From: Pseudoalteromonas sp. T1lg88
GTDB lineage: Bacteria > Pseudomonadota > Gammaproteobacteria > Enterobacterales > Alteromonadaceae
DNA length: 64,000 nucleotides
Assembly (NCBI RefSeq): GCF_002964765.1
Contig: NZ_PQCF01000031.1
Coordinates: 473,622-537,621 of the forward strand
Direction: 5' to 3'
Position 1 is the stretch's first letter. Each line of letters begins with the position of its first letter. The position numbers were made by a program, and so were the translations under genes. The notes beneath the pieces were generated by a model. That model had not been told where the DNA came from and ran no database searches. It saw nothing but the letters and a program-made list of their open reading frames with translations. Below, piece by piece: positions 46,043 through 56,600 of this stretch.

Positions 46043-47489
46043 AAGCCACCTCCTCGCCAACGGCAGGTAAGGTCAAAGTAAAGTCGCATCCGCCCTGAGC
46101 ATTGGCCTGATACTTCAAGGTACCATTGTGCGCCTTGGCAATCGCCAAGCTGATTGACAGTCCCACACCCATGCCTTGCTTCTTACTGGTATAAAAGGGT
46201 TCAAAAAGATGCTCGACGGCCTCGCCACTCACCCCCACGCCTTCGTCGTGAATGCACAACTCCACCTCATTATTCTCGCTGTTAAGGCAGGTAGAAATAA
46301 CCACCTGAGCGCCCGGGTGACTGGCCTCAATGGCGTTTTTAATCAGGTTAATGCTCACCTGTTGCAACTGAACCGGATCGCCCTCTACATACAAGGGCGA
46401 CGGATTGAATTTGAGTACCAGGCTCACCTGGTTACTGTTGGCCGTGGTCTCCACCATATCGCCCACTTCGCGAAGCATGGTATTCACATCCAGCCGCTGC
46501 ATATCCATGGCCCGCAATTTCACAAAGTTGCGGATCCGTTGCAGCACCTTGCCACTGCGCAGCGCCTGCTCGGAAATTTTCTTTAAGGTAGTCGCTAACC
46601 ATTGCTGCAGCTCAGCCTGCTGCTCGGGACGGGCGTTGTCGATACGGCGGGTGGCACTTTGGGCATAACTGGCAATGGCGGTTAGAGGCTGATTGATTTC
46701 ATGGGTGATGGTGCTGACCATCTCACCCATGCTGTTGAGCCTGTCGAGGTGGGCGATTTGGTCGCGACTGGCCAATAGTTTTTGCTCTGCTTCTTGGCGT
46801 CTTTGCAGCTCATCGCCAAGACGTAATTGCATGCCGTTGAGGGCGCTCACCACGGTTTGCAGCTCATCCGGAGCGTTTCTTTCCTTAGCATCTCTATCCA
46901 GAACTAAGGGTGGTATAGGCTTATCAAAGGTCAGGTTTTGTGCAAAGTCACTGATTTTACTGAGATGACGGGTGACCAGGTATTGAAACAGATAGAGGAT
47001 AAAACCGGCCACCAAAAAGGTTTTAATGCCATTACTGATAACAATAAAATACACTCGGTCGGTGAGGCGGCTATATAACTCATCCAGACCCACCACGATT
47101 TGCAAAATCCCCAGGGGCGGCTCTTGCTCCCTGCCATGCTGATACAAGACAAAACGTTCATCGATAATTTCATTGGACATCACCTCACCGGCACGCCATT
47201 TCACCCTGTCGGTGGTAACAATACTGATACGCTCGATCCCAGGCAGTTTAACCAGTCCATCAAGTTGCAGCTGGAGCAACTGTATATTGCGGTCTTGCAC
47301 ATTGAGGGCAATGCTTTCAAGCTGGCTGTCTTTGATTTGATGGATCTCGGCATTGATCTCCGCCACCCCCTGAGTGTATTCCAAGTACAGTTGCAGCGCC
47401 GACGATATTAGAGTGATCGCCGAGCTAAACAGGATGATATAGAGGATCAGCCGTCTGACCGTTCTATGCCGAGAAGAAAAGGTACGCAT
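46032..47489 (-). CDS. Sensor histidine kinase (FixL/DctB-like class)
   Basis: About 485 residues. Two membrane helices (about 13-33 and 155-178) flank a periplasmic sensor of about 120 residues. A linker, a HisKA domain (His263 in STITHEINQPLTAIASYAQ), then an HATPase domain with NLIKNAIEAS, HDEGVGVSG and GMGVGLSISLAIAKAHNG follow. The start is the ATG at 47489 (GAGGA upstream) rather than an upstream TTG. The obvious partner, a FixJ-type regulator, lies 11 kb away at 58520 at the other end of the same minus-strand cluster. A LamG protein gene overlaps its 3' end. Confidence 0.9.
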   Translation of the reverse strand: MRTFSSRHRTVRRLILYIILFSSAITLISSALQLYLEYTQGVAEINAEIHQIKDSQLESIALNVQDRNIQLLQLQLDGLVKLPGIERISIVTTDRVKWRAGEVMSNEIIDERFVLYQHGREQEPPLGILQIVVGLDELYSRLTDRVYFIVISNGIKTFLVAGFILYLFQYLVTRHLSKISDFAQNLTFDKPIPPLVLDRDAKERNAPDELQTVVSALNGMQLRLGDELQRRQEAEQKLLASRDQIAHLDRLNSMGEMVSTITHEINQPLTAIASYAQSATRRIDNARPEQQAELQQWLATTLKKISEQALRSGKVLQRIRNFVKLRAMDMQRLDVNTMLREVGDMVETTANSNQVSLVLKFNPSPLYVEGDPVQLQQVSINLIKNAIEASHPGAQVVISTCLNSENNEVELCIHDEGVGVSGEAVEHLFEPFYTSKKQGMGVGLSISLAIAKAHNGTLKYQANAQGGCDFTLTLPAVGEEVAYDV

Positions 47490-47597
47490 GGTATGAGTCC
47501 TCAACTGACTACCTCCCTTAGCCTGCGCCAAGGCGGTGTATTACTCTCTTTACCATACCTTAAATGACGCAAACAGCCACTATAAACACAGCGACAA

Positions 47598-48080
47598 TTA
47601 ATTGTTTCCTTTATCCTTTTGGTCCTTTTTCTGCTTGCTGATGGCGTTTTCTACCGGCAGTCGGCCAATGGGCATCACCTTAACGGGCTTGGCGTTTGCG
47701 CACTCTTGCTGACGCTCCTCGGCGCTGATATCACGTAGCGATTTTGATTCGCCCTTGGCCGCATTAGCAGCTATTTTAGCCTTGGCAGGCTGTGTTTGGT
47801 TCGGCTTTTGTTGCTCAGTCATAGACGTTTTCTGTTCATTGAGTTTGCGCTCCACGGGCAATTGATGCAAAGGGATCACCCTGGTTTCGCCCTCACACTC
47901 CGGTTTAGAAGCCACTTGTTCAGGCTGTGCTTCCTTTTCAGGTTTGACATTAGTTGTCACCTTAGGAGGCTTGCTTTGGTTGGTGTCAACTTCGCCGTTA
48001 TGGGCAAAAACGGGTGCGCTTACATTCAGAATCATGAACGCAGTCATGCCAATTAATAATCCGGGCTTAAAGGTTTTCAT
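47598..48080 (-). CDS. Small exported protein with a duplicated LPVE motif
   Basis: 160 residues. A signal peptide (to about 26, APVFA) and a highly polar Lys/Gln/Glu-rich mature part. Two copies of one motif are visible: ETRVIPLHQLPVERKLNEQK near residue 64 and KPVKVMPIGRLPVENAISKQ near 131, each preceded by a Cys. The protein looks disordered apart from these. No family is recognised. It follows the giant protein P2 after a hairpin, mirroring the small gene behind P1, so it may serve the same surface system. Confidence 0.65.
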   Translation of the reverse strand: MKTFKPGLLIGMTAFMILNVSAPVFAHNGEVDTNQSKPPKVTTNVKPEKEAQPEQVASKPECEGETRVIPLHQLPVERKLNEQKTSMTEQQKPNQTQPAKAKIAANAAKGESKSLRDISAEERQQECANAKPVKVMPIGRLPVENAISKQKKDQKDKGNN

Positions 48081-48102
48081 AATAACTGTCTCCTAAAGCA
48101 AA

Positions 48103-48127
48103 TAAGGCGCCGAAACTCGGCGCCTTA
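48103..48127 (-). terminator. Hairpin between P2 and the small LPVE-motif gene
   Basis: TAAGGCGCCGA (48103-48113) and TCGGCGCCTTA (48117-48127) form a perfect 11-base stem. Only a mixed T-rich sequence follows on the minus strand, so it may be a partial terminator or an mRNA-stabilising structure. Confidence 0.6.
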
Positions 48128-48136
48128 GGGTTAGTT

Positions 48137-51100
48137 TTACGCTTTTCTGCGAACCAGAGTTAACGCTGCTAGCATGAACAGTAGGTGGAACAGTGAACCA
48201 CTGCTGCCCTTCTGCTTGTCGTTATCGGTTATTTTGACCGTGGTAACCACCTCGGCGTTCAATAACGTCTCATCGTCGGCACTGAGCAGGATATTAAACG
48301 ACTCCATGGTTTCTACCTCGGCGTCATCCACCAGCTTAACGGTGAAGGACTTCGCCTCCCCATCTTGGTCATCCCAGTACAGCATGCCCGACGCAGGTTG
48401 ATAATCCGCCAGCGCTTTAGCTGTGCCATCAAGACTTTGATAGTTCAGTGCCACGGCGCCATCGCTGCCGCCGGTACGTTGTACCGTCACCACGACTTGA
48501 TTGTCACCTTCATTAACTTCATAGGCGCTCACCGCAAAGCCAAACTCGCCCAACACGGGTTCGTTGACATTCAGGGTTACGGCAATTTCGTGGGCCGCGT
48601 AGGCGGTATCGTCTTGCAGTAACAAGGTGGTCTGGTAGACACCCGGAGCCAAGGCGGCCGCGTCGGCACCCAAGGTCAGGGCCTGTTGCTCGCCGACATT
48701 TAACGCTCCACCATTTTCGGAGTAGGTGAACCAGCTTGCTTGCGGCTGTGCACACACCTGTTGCTGCCCCGAGGCAAGGCTAAAGGTGCGCGACATTACC
48801 AGGTCCATGGCATGCAAGGTGCCATCACAATCGAGGTCTAGACCTGCTTGCGAAAAGCTATTCATACCATCTACACGCGTTGCCCCAACCAGGCTTAGTT
48901 CGTTGTGCAAATCAACAACGTACAGATCTAAGATCTGATCGGCCTTGTCACTGCCTACCCCATTCTCGCCATTGGCGCTGACATACAGATGACCAACATT
49001 CGGGTTGTAGGCCAAACCAAAGGCAGGTAGACCAAGGTCGTATTCGGCGCTGACGCTGCCATCGAAGTTCACGCGATACAATTTCTGTGCATTGTAGCTA
49101 CTGACCAGTAACTGATCGGCATGCGGATCATAGGCCAAGCCGCCAACCCCATTACCGTCCAGGTCTGGACACACGCGCTTGCCCGTCAACTGCATGGCGT
49201 TAAGGTCAAGCTCATGGATACAGTTTGCATCACTGAAAATGGCCTGCCAAGCGGTGTTGGTGCGGGTGTTGAACGCAAGATCCGCAACCAGATCATCGCC
49301 TGCCGCTAGCGGATTCAGGTCGATTACATCGCCGGTTTTCTGGCCCTGTTCGTCTAAACGATAGAGCTTGTTATCACCGCCGAAGGCTTTGGCACTGTTA
49401 ACCCAAACGCTGTTGGTCACCTTATCAACCACCATGCCATATGGGCGGGCAATGTTCAAAGCCTGTGCTTGCTGGTTATCGCCCAGGCTTGCCTCACTCG
49501 GGTTATCACCACTGGGTGGTGCGACTTCAGCAACCTTGTAGTTAAGCCCATAACTGCCTTCGTTGGCCAAGGTGATATCGCTGGCAACTTTGCGTCCGGC
49601 AACCACATCCAGTTCGAGCGCCTGCGCCGAGCTGGTTAGCAGACCGGCATTAAGGGCAACATTAAGCTCGCTGACCTGATCGTTGGCAATGCTTACGCTT
49701 TGCTCGGCCTGCGCATAGCCGCTAAGCGCGATGCTCATGCTCTGCTCACCGGCGGCATTAAACTGACGATAGAAGCCATCCTGAGCGGTTAATGTAACCT
49801 TACCCTGCTGGTTTTGTACCTGAGCTTGCGCTAACGGGGCCTGGGTGTTGGCATCGGTGATCATCCCTGCCAGCAAGCCACCCTCGGCAAAGCCACAGCC
49901 TAAACCGAACTCAACATTATCGATTTGCACATACCAGTCATAGGCATTATCAACACTCAGGGTGTAATAACGCCATCTTAGTCTGAAACTCTCAGCCCCC
50001 TCTAGGTAAGTGCCCAAGTCAACAACGACCTTGCCGATGCTGTCTGTGATCAGATTATGAATGTTCAGCCATTGACCACCGTCAACGCTGATATCAAAAT
50101 CGAACACCGACTGGGCATACGCCTTAAAGGCCTGCTCATAACTCACGGTTTCAAAGCCTTGCAACGAAGCAACAGAGATAACAGGAGTGATCAACTCGGT
50201 ATCGTAAAGGTTACGACCGCCGCGGTCGCTGTCCGCCGCCGCCGACATACCGCTGCCAGCGGTTAAGTTAGGACGACTCCATTGCTCACTGGTTTTCCAC
50301 ACCACGCCAGTACCGGCATTATCGACAACGGTCCAATCCGTAGGTGGGAAGTTCACATCTTCAAATTCGACCACAGAGGAGGTGCTGCTATCGGCCTTAT
50401 TGTAACCGGGAGCAACACACACATCCTTGTTCACCTGCAGGGCAATGTTACCTAGCTCGGTATCGCCATTGGCCTGAGTCGCCACATTTTGCGGATTATA
50501 ACTGACGGACGATGCCATCAGGTTACCGGCCATCCGGCGTAACCATCCAGGGTAAATTCACCACTGATGGGGTCGGTGTTGATCACCGTATAAGGCACCA
50601 ACTCGCCGCTTAGCTGCAAGCTTGCTGGTAATCCCCAACCGTGACCTGAACCATCAACCACCTTACCGCTAATGGTTGCCTTAGGTAGGGAAACCAAAGA
50701 CGCGTCCTTAGTTAACTCACCTTCGCTGGCCACCTGCACCGAACCCAAGTCGGTCATCGGGTGACCATAGGCACGTGCCTTAAATTCATAGCTGCCCAGA
50801 GGTAAAGACAGTGTATAGACGCCTTGTGCATCGGCTATGGTGCTGTAGTCGCCAAAACGTACTTCGGCACCTGCCAGTGCTGCATTTGTTTCGCTGTCAC
50901 GGACAACCCCAGTGACCACGCCTTGCGGCTCGGCCTGACATTGATCGAGCTGGAATTTCGCGATGCGTGTTCCCCAAAGGGTTTCGAAATCGGTGTCAGC
51001 ACCGTACTCACTGGAAAACCAGAAGGTGCAGTCATCACTTGGGTCGATGGTCATTTGCGCACGCTCGCCCCAGCTGCCGTCGAACGAGTTCACCTGAGGT

Positions 51101-52644
51101 GCTAAACCTTCGGTGACGCTGCCTTCGCCATAGCCAAGTTGGCCAAGAGGATCACTGGCTAAACGGCCACTGTAACGCATCGCCGGCAACATATCGGCAC
51201 TGGAAACGCTGTAGCCTAGAGCGATGTTGCCCACCGCATCCATGGCCATAGTGCCTAGCCAACGGCTGGCGGCATCGGGCGCATAGGTGCCTTGCTGATG
51301 AATCGTGGCTTCACTACCTGGGTTACGCACTTCATACCAGCGCACACCAAAATGCTTATCACCGGTTGCCACCGTGTGGTTTACCACCAGGCTGTCATGA
51401 TCGCCAAAGTTGCGGTAAGCCAAACGGTACATCAGCGCTTGCTGATGAGCGTCTAGGGCGTTATAGCTGTCGCCACCCCAGGAGTCCTGAGCAACACAGG
51501 TTTTACCACAGCTTTGATCGATATCGAAAGGCTCGGTAGCCAAGGTCGCTAGCAAGGCAAAGTTACTTTGCTCCGGGTTTTGCCAATCGGCCTCTAAGCC
51601 CCACAGCTGCAATGCGTCCGCGGCAACGCCATGAACCTGATCATCGAGCATTTGCATAAAGTAGTTAGGCGAGCCTGCCTGTGGTGCGCGCATGCCATCC
51701 ATATCCGCCGGTAAGGCGTTGTGCATATCGGCTTGGTCGAAATACAAGGTTTGTGCCGCTAGACCATGGAGCATTTTTTCACGCTCAAAGGCCACAACCG
51801 CCATCCCTTGCTTAGACTTGTCGACAGGAGAATATTGTGGCGCGGCCATATAATAGCCATCACCCCAGACACCGAATTGCGCCTTGTCATACCATTTCGA
51901 GTCGGTGGCAATAAAATCGTAAAGATGCCACTCGCCGGTGGGATCGCCACTTTTCGACACCGCCACACATTGGTGCATCTTGGCGCCGTCAAACGCAGTT
52001 TGGCTTAGTAACCAGCGATCCGCTAAAACGTCATACAGGACCGCGCCATCGCGGTCTTGTTGCGCTGTCCAACCGACAATAGCCGGTGGCTTGGCATCTG
52101 GATCGGCACACACGCCACCAAGCTCCTGCCAAAGCTGTGTAGTTGGCGTACGCCCTTGAACTAATTGGCCGTTTTTATCCCATACCGCATAGGACATGTT
52201 GACCACTTGCACTACGTGGTTGGCGCCTACATCTAAACTGGTATCAGGTACGGCGGCATCGCCCCAGTCGGCGCCCTGGCCATCCAGGTTAAGACTGGGT
52301 TCGGGGATGGCTCGCTCACCCAGCGTAGTTTGTACTAGGGGATCGGTAAATCCATCTAAAGCCATTGAAACCAGGCTTTGTTGTTGTGCGTTATACAATT
52401 CGAGCTGATCCTCGAACTGGCCTGTTACTGACTTTGAAAGCGGCGCCTTACCCGCGGTGGCCAAGGTTGGGCTCACCGGTTTTAACGCCATGGCTGCATT
52501 GCTAGTACTCTGGCTTGTTACATTCTTGACTGACTCACCAACCACTGGAGCCTGCGGCATCTCGGCAAAGGCATGATTACTGCCTATTAGCCCGAGCAAG
52601 CCAATAAGCACACAGCTTTGCAATTTTGACTTGTTGAAGTTCAT
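48137..52644 (-). pseudogene. Giant secreted multidomain protein P2, split by one frameshift
   Basis: Two frames (52644 to 50518 and 50533 to 48137) together match P1 from end to end. They share a signal peptide (MNFNKSKLQSC to HAFA), the N-terminal NALWNELGGIC-like region and two carboxypeptidase-regulatory-like beta domains. A jellyroll (FPPTDWTVVDNAGTG), a third regulatory-like domain, a beta-propeller region and a Calx-beta domain follow, then GSSGSLFHLLFMLAALTLVRRKA-type C-terminal sorting signal, given here in outline. The frame is lost after DGYAGWP near 50520-50533, where one missing base would restore it. The intact product would be about 1500 residues. GGAG precedes the start codon. 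It is either a pseudogene or a sequencing error. Confidence 0.82.
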
Positions 52645-52752
52645 CAAAAGTCTCCTGTTATTTACTTTTATGACTCACGTATTCGCACTGCCGGTAACCA
52701 AACTCGAAATTATGCGATCTAGATACGTGTAAATAGCCGTTACATTTGTGCC

Positions 52753-52814
52753 TTTTGTATACTCATGCCAAAGTACGAAACTATCGTCGGGCTGTAACTG
52801 ACAATTATCAGTTA
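52753..52814 (-). promoter_or_regulatory. Predicted regulated promoter of P2
   Basis: On the minus strand a palindrome, TAACTGA-N6-TCAGTTA (52795-52814), lies upstream of AGTATACAAAA (52753-52763), which includes a TATACA -10 candidate. No consensus -35 is present. The P1 promoter has the same two elements with nearly equal spacing (43 versus 46 bases between their left edges). The rest of this 300-base gap shows nothing else. Confidence 0.6.
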
Positions 52815-52947
52815 ACAGGATGTTATTTTTGTTTACTTGTTGTTTTTAACTTAGGGGTATGAATTTGCGGGGGAAAATTCCGGGCCACATCAGCAATTGA
52901 AGAGCCCGGAGAACATGGAAAGAGGATGTTTAACGCTCGGCCATCAA

Positions 52948-53550
52948 TTAACGATAGGCCTCCAAGGAAAGGGTCAAGGTGGTGTTGTCCTTAAGTTGCG
53001 CCGGCAGTTGCGCCGCCAACAACAAGCCACTGGACAGGGAAGCATGGATTTTTCGCTTTAACAATGGCGAGGCCGACACTAGCAGCTTTTCGCTGCGATG
53101 TTCAAATTCATTCAGTTGCACCGTCAGATCCTGTAGCTGCTTACGTAGAGCCAGGTAACGAGCCTGTAGGGAAGTATTCCCTCCTGCGGCGGCGGTGCCG
53201 AAGTTCGCCAGCAGCGCATTATTGGCATCGGCTAATCGGGTCAGCTGTGCACTTAAGTGGTCGACAAAATAATAACTGCCTTTGTCGAAATCCAGGTCAT
53301 GTTGACCGCTTGGCTCCAGCGCCGGGGATGTTTGCTGTGCATCACTCACCTGCAGCGCTAATTGCTGCACCTGAGCGTTTAAATCTAAAAAGCGCGCAAC
53401 CAGGCGCTCCTGCTCGCTATTAAAAGCGTGTAACTTATTGATCTTGCTTTTTTTCTCCTGCTTCATCGCTTGCCAACTTTGCGCCTCAACCGGTGCGGAA
53501 AGAGCGCCGGCAGCTAGGCAAAAAACACCGATAAGAAGTAATTTATTCAT
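52948..53550 (-). CDS. Small exported coiled-coil protein
   Basis: 200 residues. The signal peptide ends near PVEAQ. The mature protein is almost all helix-forming (SWQAMKQEKKSKINKLHAFN, then long Leu/Gln heptad-like stretches such as DLNAQVQQLALQVSD), suggesting a periplasmic coiled coil. No Cys or membrane helix is present. It follows P1 after 58 bases and a hairpin, so it is probably co-expressed with P1. No family is recognised. Confidence 0.65.
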   Translation of the reverse strand: MNKLLLIGVFCLAAGALSAPVEAQSWQAMKQEKKSKINKLHAFNSEQERLVARFLDLNAQVQQLALQVSDAQQTSPALEPSGQHDLDFDKGSYYFVDHLSAQLTRLADANNALLANFGTAAAGGNTSLQARYLALRKQLQDLTVQLNEFEHRSEKLLVSASPLLKRKIHASLSSGLLLAAQLPAQLKDNTTLTLSLEAYR

Positions 53551-53570
53551 GGTTAACTCCTAAGGGAAAT

Positions 53571-53591
53571 AAGGAGCTCTAGGAGCTCCTT
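53571..53591 (-). terminator. Hairpin between P1 and the coiled-coil gene
   Basis: AAGGAGCTC (53571-53579) pairs perfectly with GAGCTCCTT (53583-53591) around a TAG loop. The following minus-strand sequence is only weakly T-rich, so partial termination is more likely than full. Confidence 0.5.
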
Positions 53592-53608
53592 AGTTACAGG
53601 GTACTACT

Positions 53609-56600
53609 TTACGCGTTAGTCTTTAGCGCACGACCGTGGCCGCGTCTAAACAAGGCTAACGTGGCCAGTAGCATTAGTACAAATGGGTGGCTGCTACCGC
53701 CGCTGCTCTTAGACTTGGCGTCTTCGATCTCAACCGTTGCCAATACCTGGCTTGAAAGCGTTGCGCCGCCGTCAACCTGGTGCAAACGCACGGAGAAGGA
53801 CTCACTCTGTTCTTTCTCGCCGTCGTTCATCACGGCAATGGTGATTTCCTTGTCGCCGTCGTCCAGGTCTTGCCAATGTAATTGGCCGCTGGCGCTTTGG
53901 TAATCGCTACCGGCAACCGCCGTAGCATCCAAAGTTTCATAGCTTACGCTTAGGGCATTATCGCTGCCGCCTTGACGAGATACGGTCAAAGTCACCGAAC
54001 CTTGGTTTTCGTTCACGCGATATTGGCTCACGGTAAAGCCCAACTCACCGGGGGTGCGCTCAAGTACGTTGAGGTTAACCAATACATTTTGCGCTAGGTA
54101 AGGCGAATCATTGGCCATCAACAATTGTGCCTGATAGAAGCCAGGCTCCATGTCTTTGGCATCAACATCGATTTGTACTTGCTGCATCTGTTCCAGAGCA
54201 AGTTGACCCTTGCTTGGCGTCGAGCTTAACCAATCCACTTCTTTGAATTCGCAGACCCCGGTTTCACCAGACTTAATCTGGATCATCTGCTGGCTTTCGA
54301 TATCCAACACCCACAGGTTGCCGTCGCAATCCAGGCTGATACCAGAGCCACCGCCGTCAGCACGGCCAGGCACTGAATAACCACCGACCACGCGATATTC
54401 GTCGCTTACATCCAGCACATAGATATCGATATCCATAGGCGCAAAGCTGTTAGCGGCGACAAACAAGTGATTGGTTGCCGGGTTAAAGGCTAGACCGGCC
54501 ACAGGCAGACCCACATCGGTCGACTCTAACAAAGTACCATCGCTGGCAAAACGGTGTACCAGGCCATCAATAAACGAACCAGAGAAGAATTGGTCGCCAT
54601 TGGGATCATACGCCAGGCCACGTTGTGAGCTAGGCAGATCTGGACAAATACGGTTACCGGTAGCGCTTAGGCTGTTGGTATCGAATTCATAGATACAACG
54701 GTCGCCGCCAACGATGATCTGCCAGAGCTTACCGGTACGCTTATTAAACGCCATGCCGGCATGGGCACCACGGGTGCTTAGCAAGGGGCTCACATCCATG
54801 GTTTGATCCGTTTTCGTACCGTCGGTTTTAAAGCGATAGATTTTATCGTCACCACCGAATACACCCAGGTTATTGAGCCATAGATCGCCGGTGCTTTGGT
54901 CAAAGGCAACACCATTGGTGGCAACCAGGTCGATCGGCCAGCTTTGTACCAGCTCGGCATTCATTTTCGGTGCATCAGGGAAGATAAATGGCACACGAAT
55001 ATCACGGGTGTTTAAGTCCCATAGATCTTTAGGGCCAAACTTACGGCCACCGATAGCAAACGCAGGACCTACCATGTCTTGGCGCGGCGCCGCATTGATT
55101 TCTTCGATATTGAAGTTCAATACATCCGAACCCTTGTTGGCGAGATTCAACGCCGTTGATAGGCTACGGCCACTGGTCACAGACAGCTCCAGAGTTTGCG
55201 TATCCACATCCAATTTACCGGCATTAAGCGTGAAGTCCTGCTCTAGCACTTCATTGACCGCGACGCTCAACGTCTCACTTTGTAGCGTATAACCGGCCTG
55301 TTTCACCGCTAATTCTACGTCACCCAGATCGGTGAACAGAAGATAGCTACCATCGGCTTTGGTTGATGTGCTGCGACCTTTGTCCGTACTGACGATCGCA
55401 TTGGCCACCGGCTCGCCGGTATTGGCATCCAGCACGTGCCCCGATACCAGACCACCTTCAACGCTGGCACAGCTTTGTGCAATAGTCACATCATCGACTT
55501 GGGCCCAGTTATCGAACTGCTCGCCGTCCCAGATTGTGTGATAACGCCAACGTAAACGGAAACTCTGCGCGCCTACCAGGTGTTCGGCCAGGTCATAATC
55601 GACGCGGAATTCACGCATGGTATTGCCATAACTCAGCACCGTATTCCAGGCACCGCCGTCAAGACTGATGTCCATATCCAGCATGGAGCCACCGTAGATG
55701 CCACCAACGAAGTCCATTTTGAACTGCAAGCTGGTTACACCGTTCAGATCGCTAACCGCAATCTCAGGCGTGATCAGATCCGAGTCGTAACGACCCCAAC
55801 CATAACGGTCGTTGTCGATAGCCGCGGCATGACCGCTGCCACCGGTATAGTTAGGGCGTGCCCAGTCGGTGCTGGTTTTCCAGATAATTTCATCGCTGCT
55901 AGCATTGTTGACCACGTTCCAACCGGCCGGCGGGAAGGCCGTGCCATCGAAATCTTCAACAATACCCAAAGACTGATAGCCCGGCGCTACACAGGCTTTG
56001 CTGTCAACCATCAGGGCAATTTCACCCAGATCATTGGTTTGCAAAGTATCGACTTTCACCTCTTGAGCAACATAGCCCTCGCCCAGTGAGGCAACCTTAA
56101 TGGCATAAGGCCAGCCTTGATATACTTCAATGCTGAATTCGCCGGTGCTGGAGTCGTTGCTGAAGTTCACATCTTTGGTTAGATCGCCCATCAGGGTTAA
56201 AGATGCTGGAATTGGCCAGGCATGACCTGAACCATCGACAACACGACCCACTAGTGTGGTTTTCGGTAGCTCTGACAAGGTGGCATCAACCACTTTTGTG
56301 CCATCTTTGACCACATTGATGGCGCTGAAGTCGACCTGCGCATAACCGTAAGCCACCATGGCGACATCATATTCGCCTACCGGGGCCAGAATTTCATAGT
56401 AACCAGACTCATCGGTAAAGGTAGTCATGGCACCTACGCTGATCTGCGCTTGCGCTAAAGGTTCTCCGGTACTGCCATACAAATGACCCTTTAGGGTACC
56501 TGTTGGGCCTGCGGTACAGTTAGGGAATTTGAACGAGCCGATACGGGTACGCCAGTCAATGCCGCCCGGGTTGGTGTCGCCGTAATATTCCTGGGTATAC

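Noticed and set aside
48137..52644. Two separate adjacent genes, one beginning at an ATG at 50533
   Set aside because: Together they align end to end with P1, the second has no signal peptide or ribosome site, and the junction falls inside a domain.
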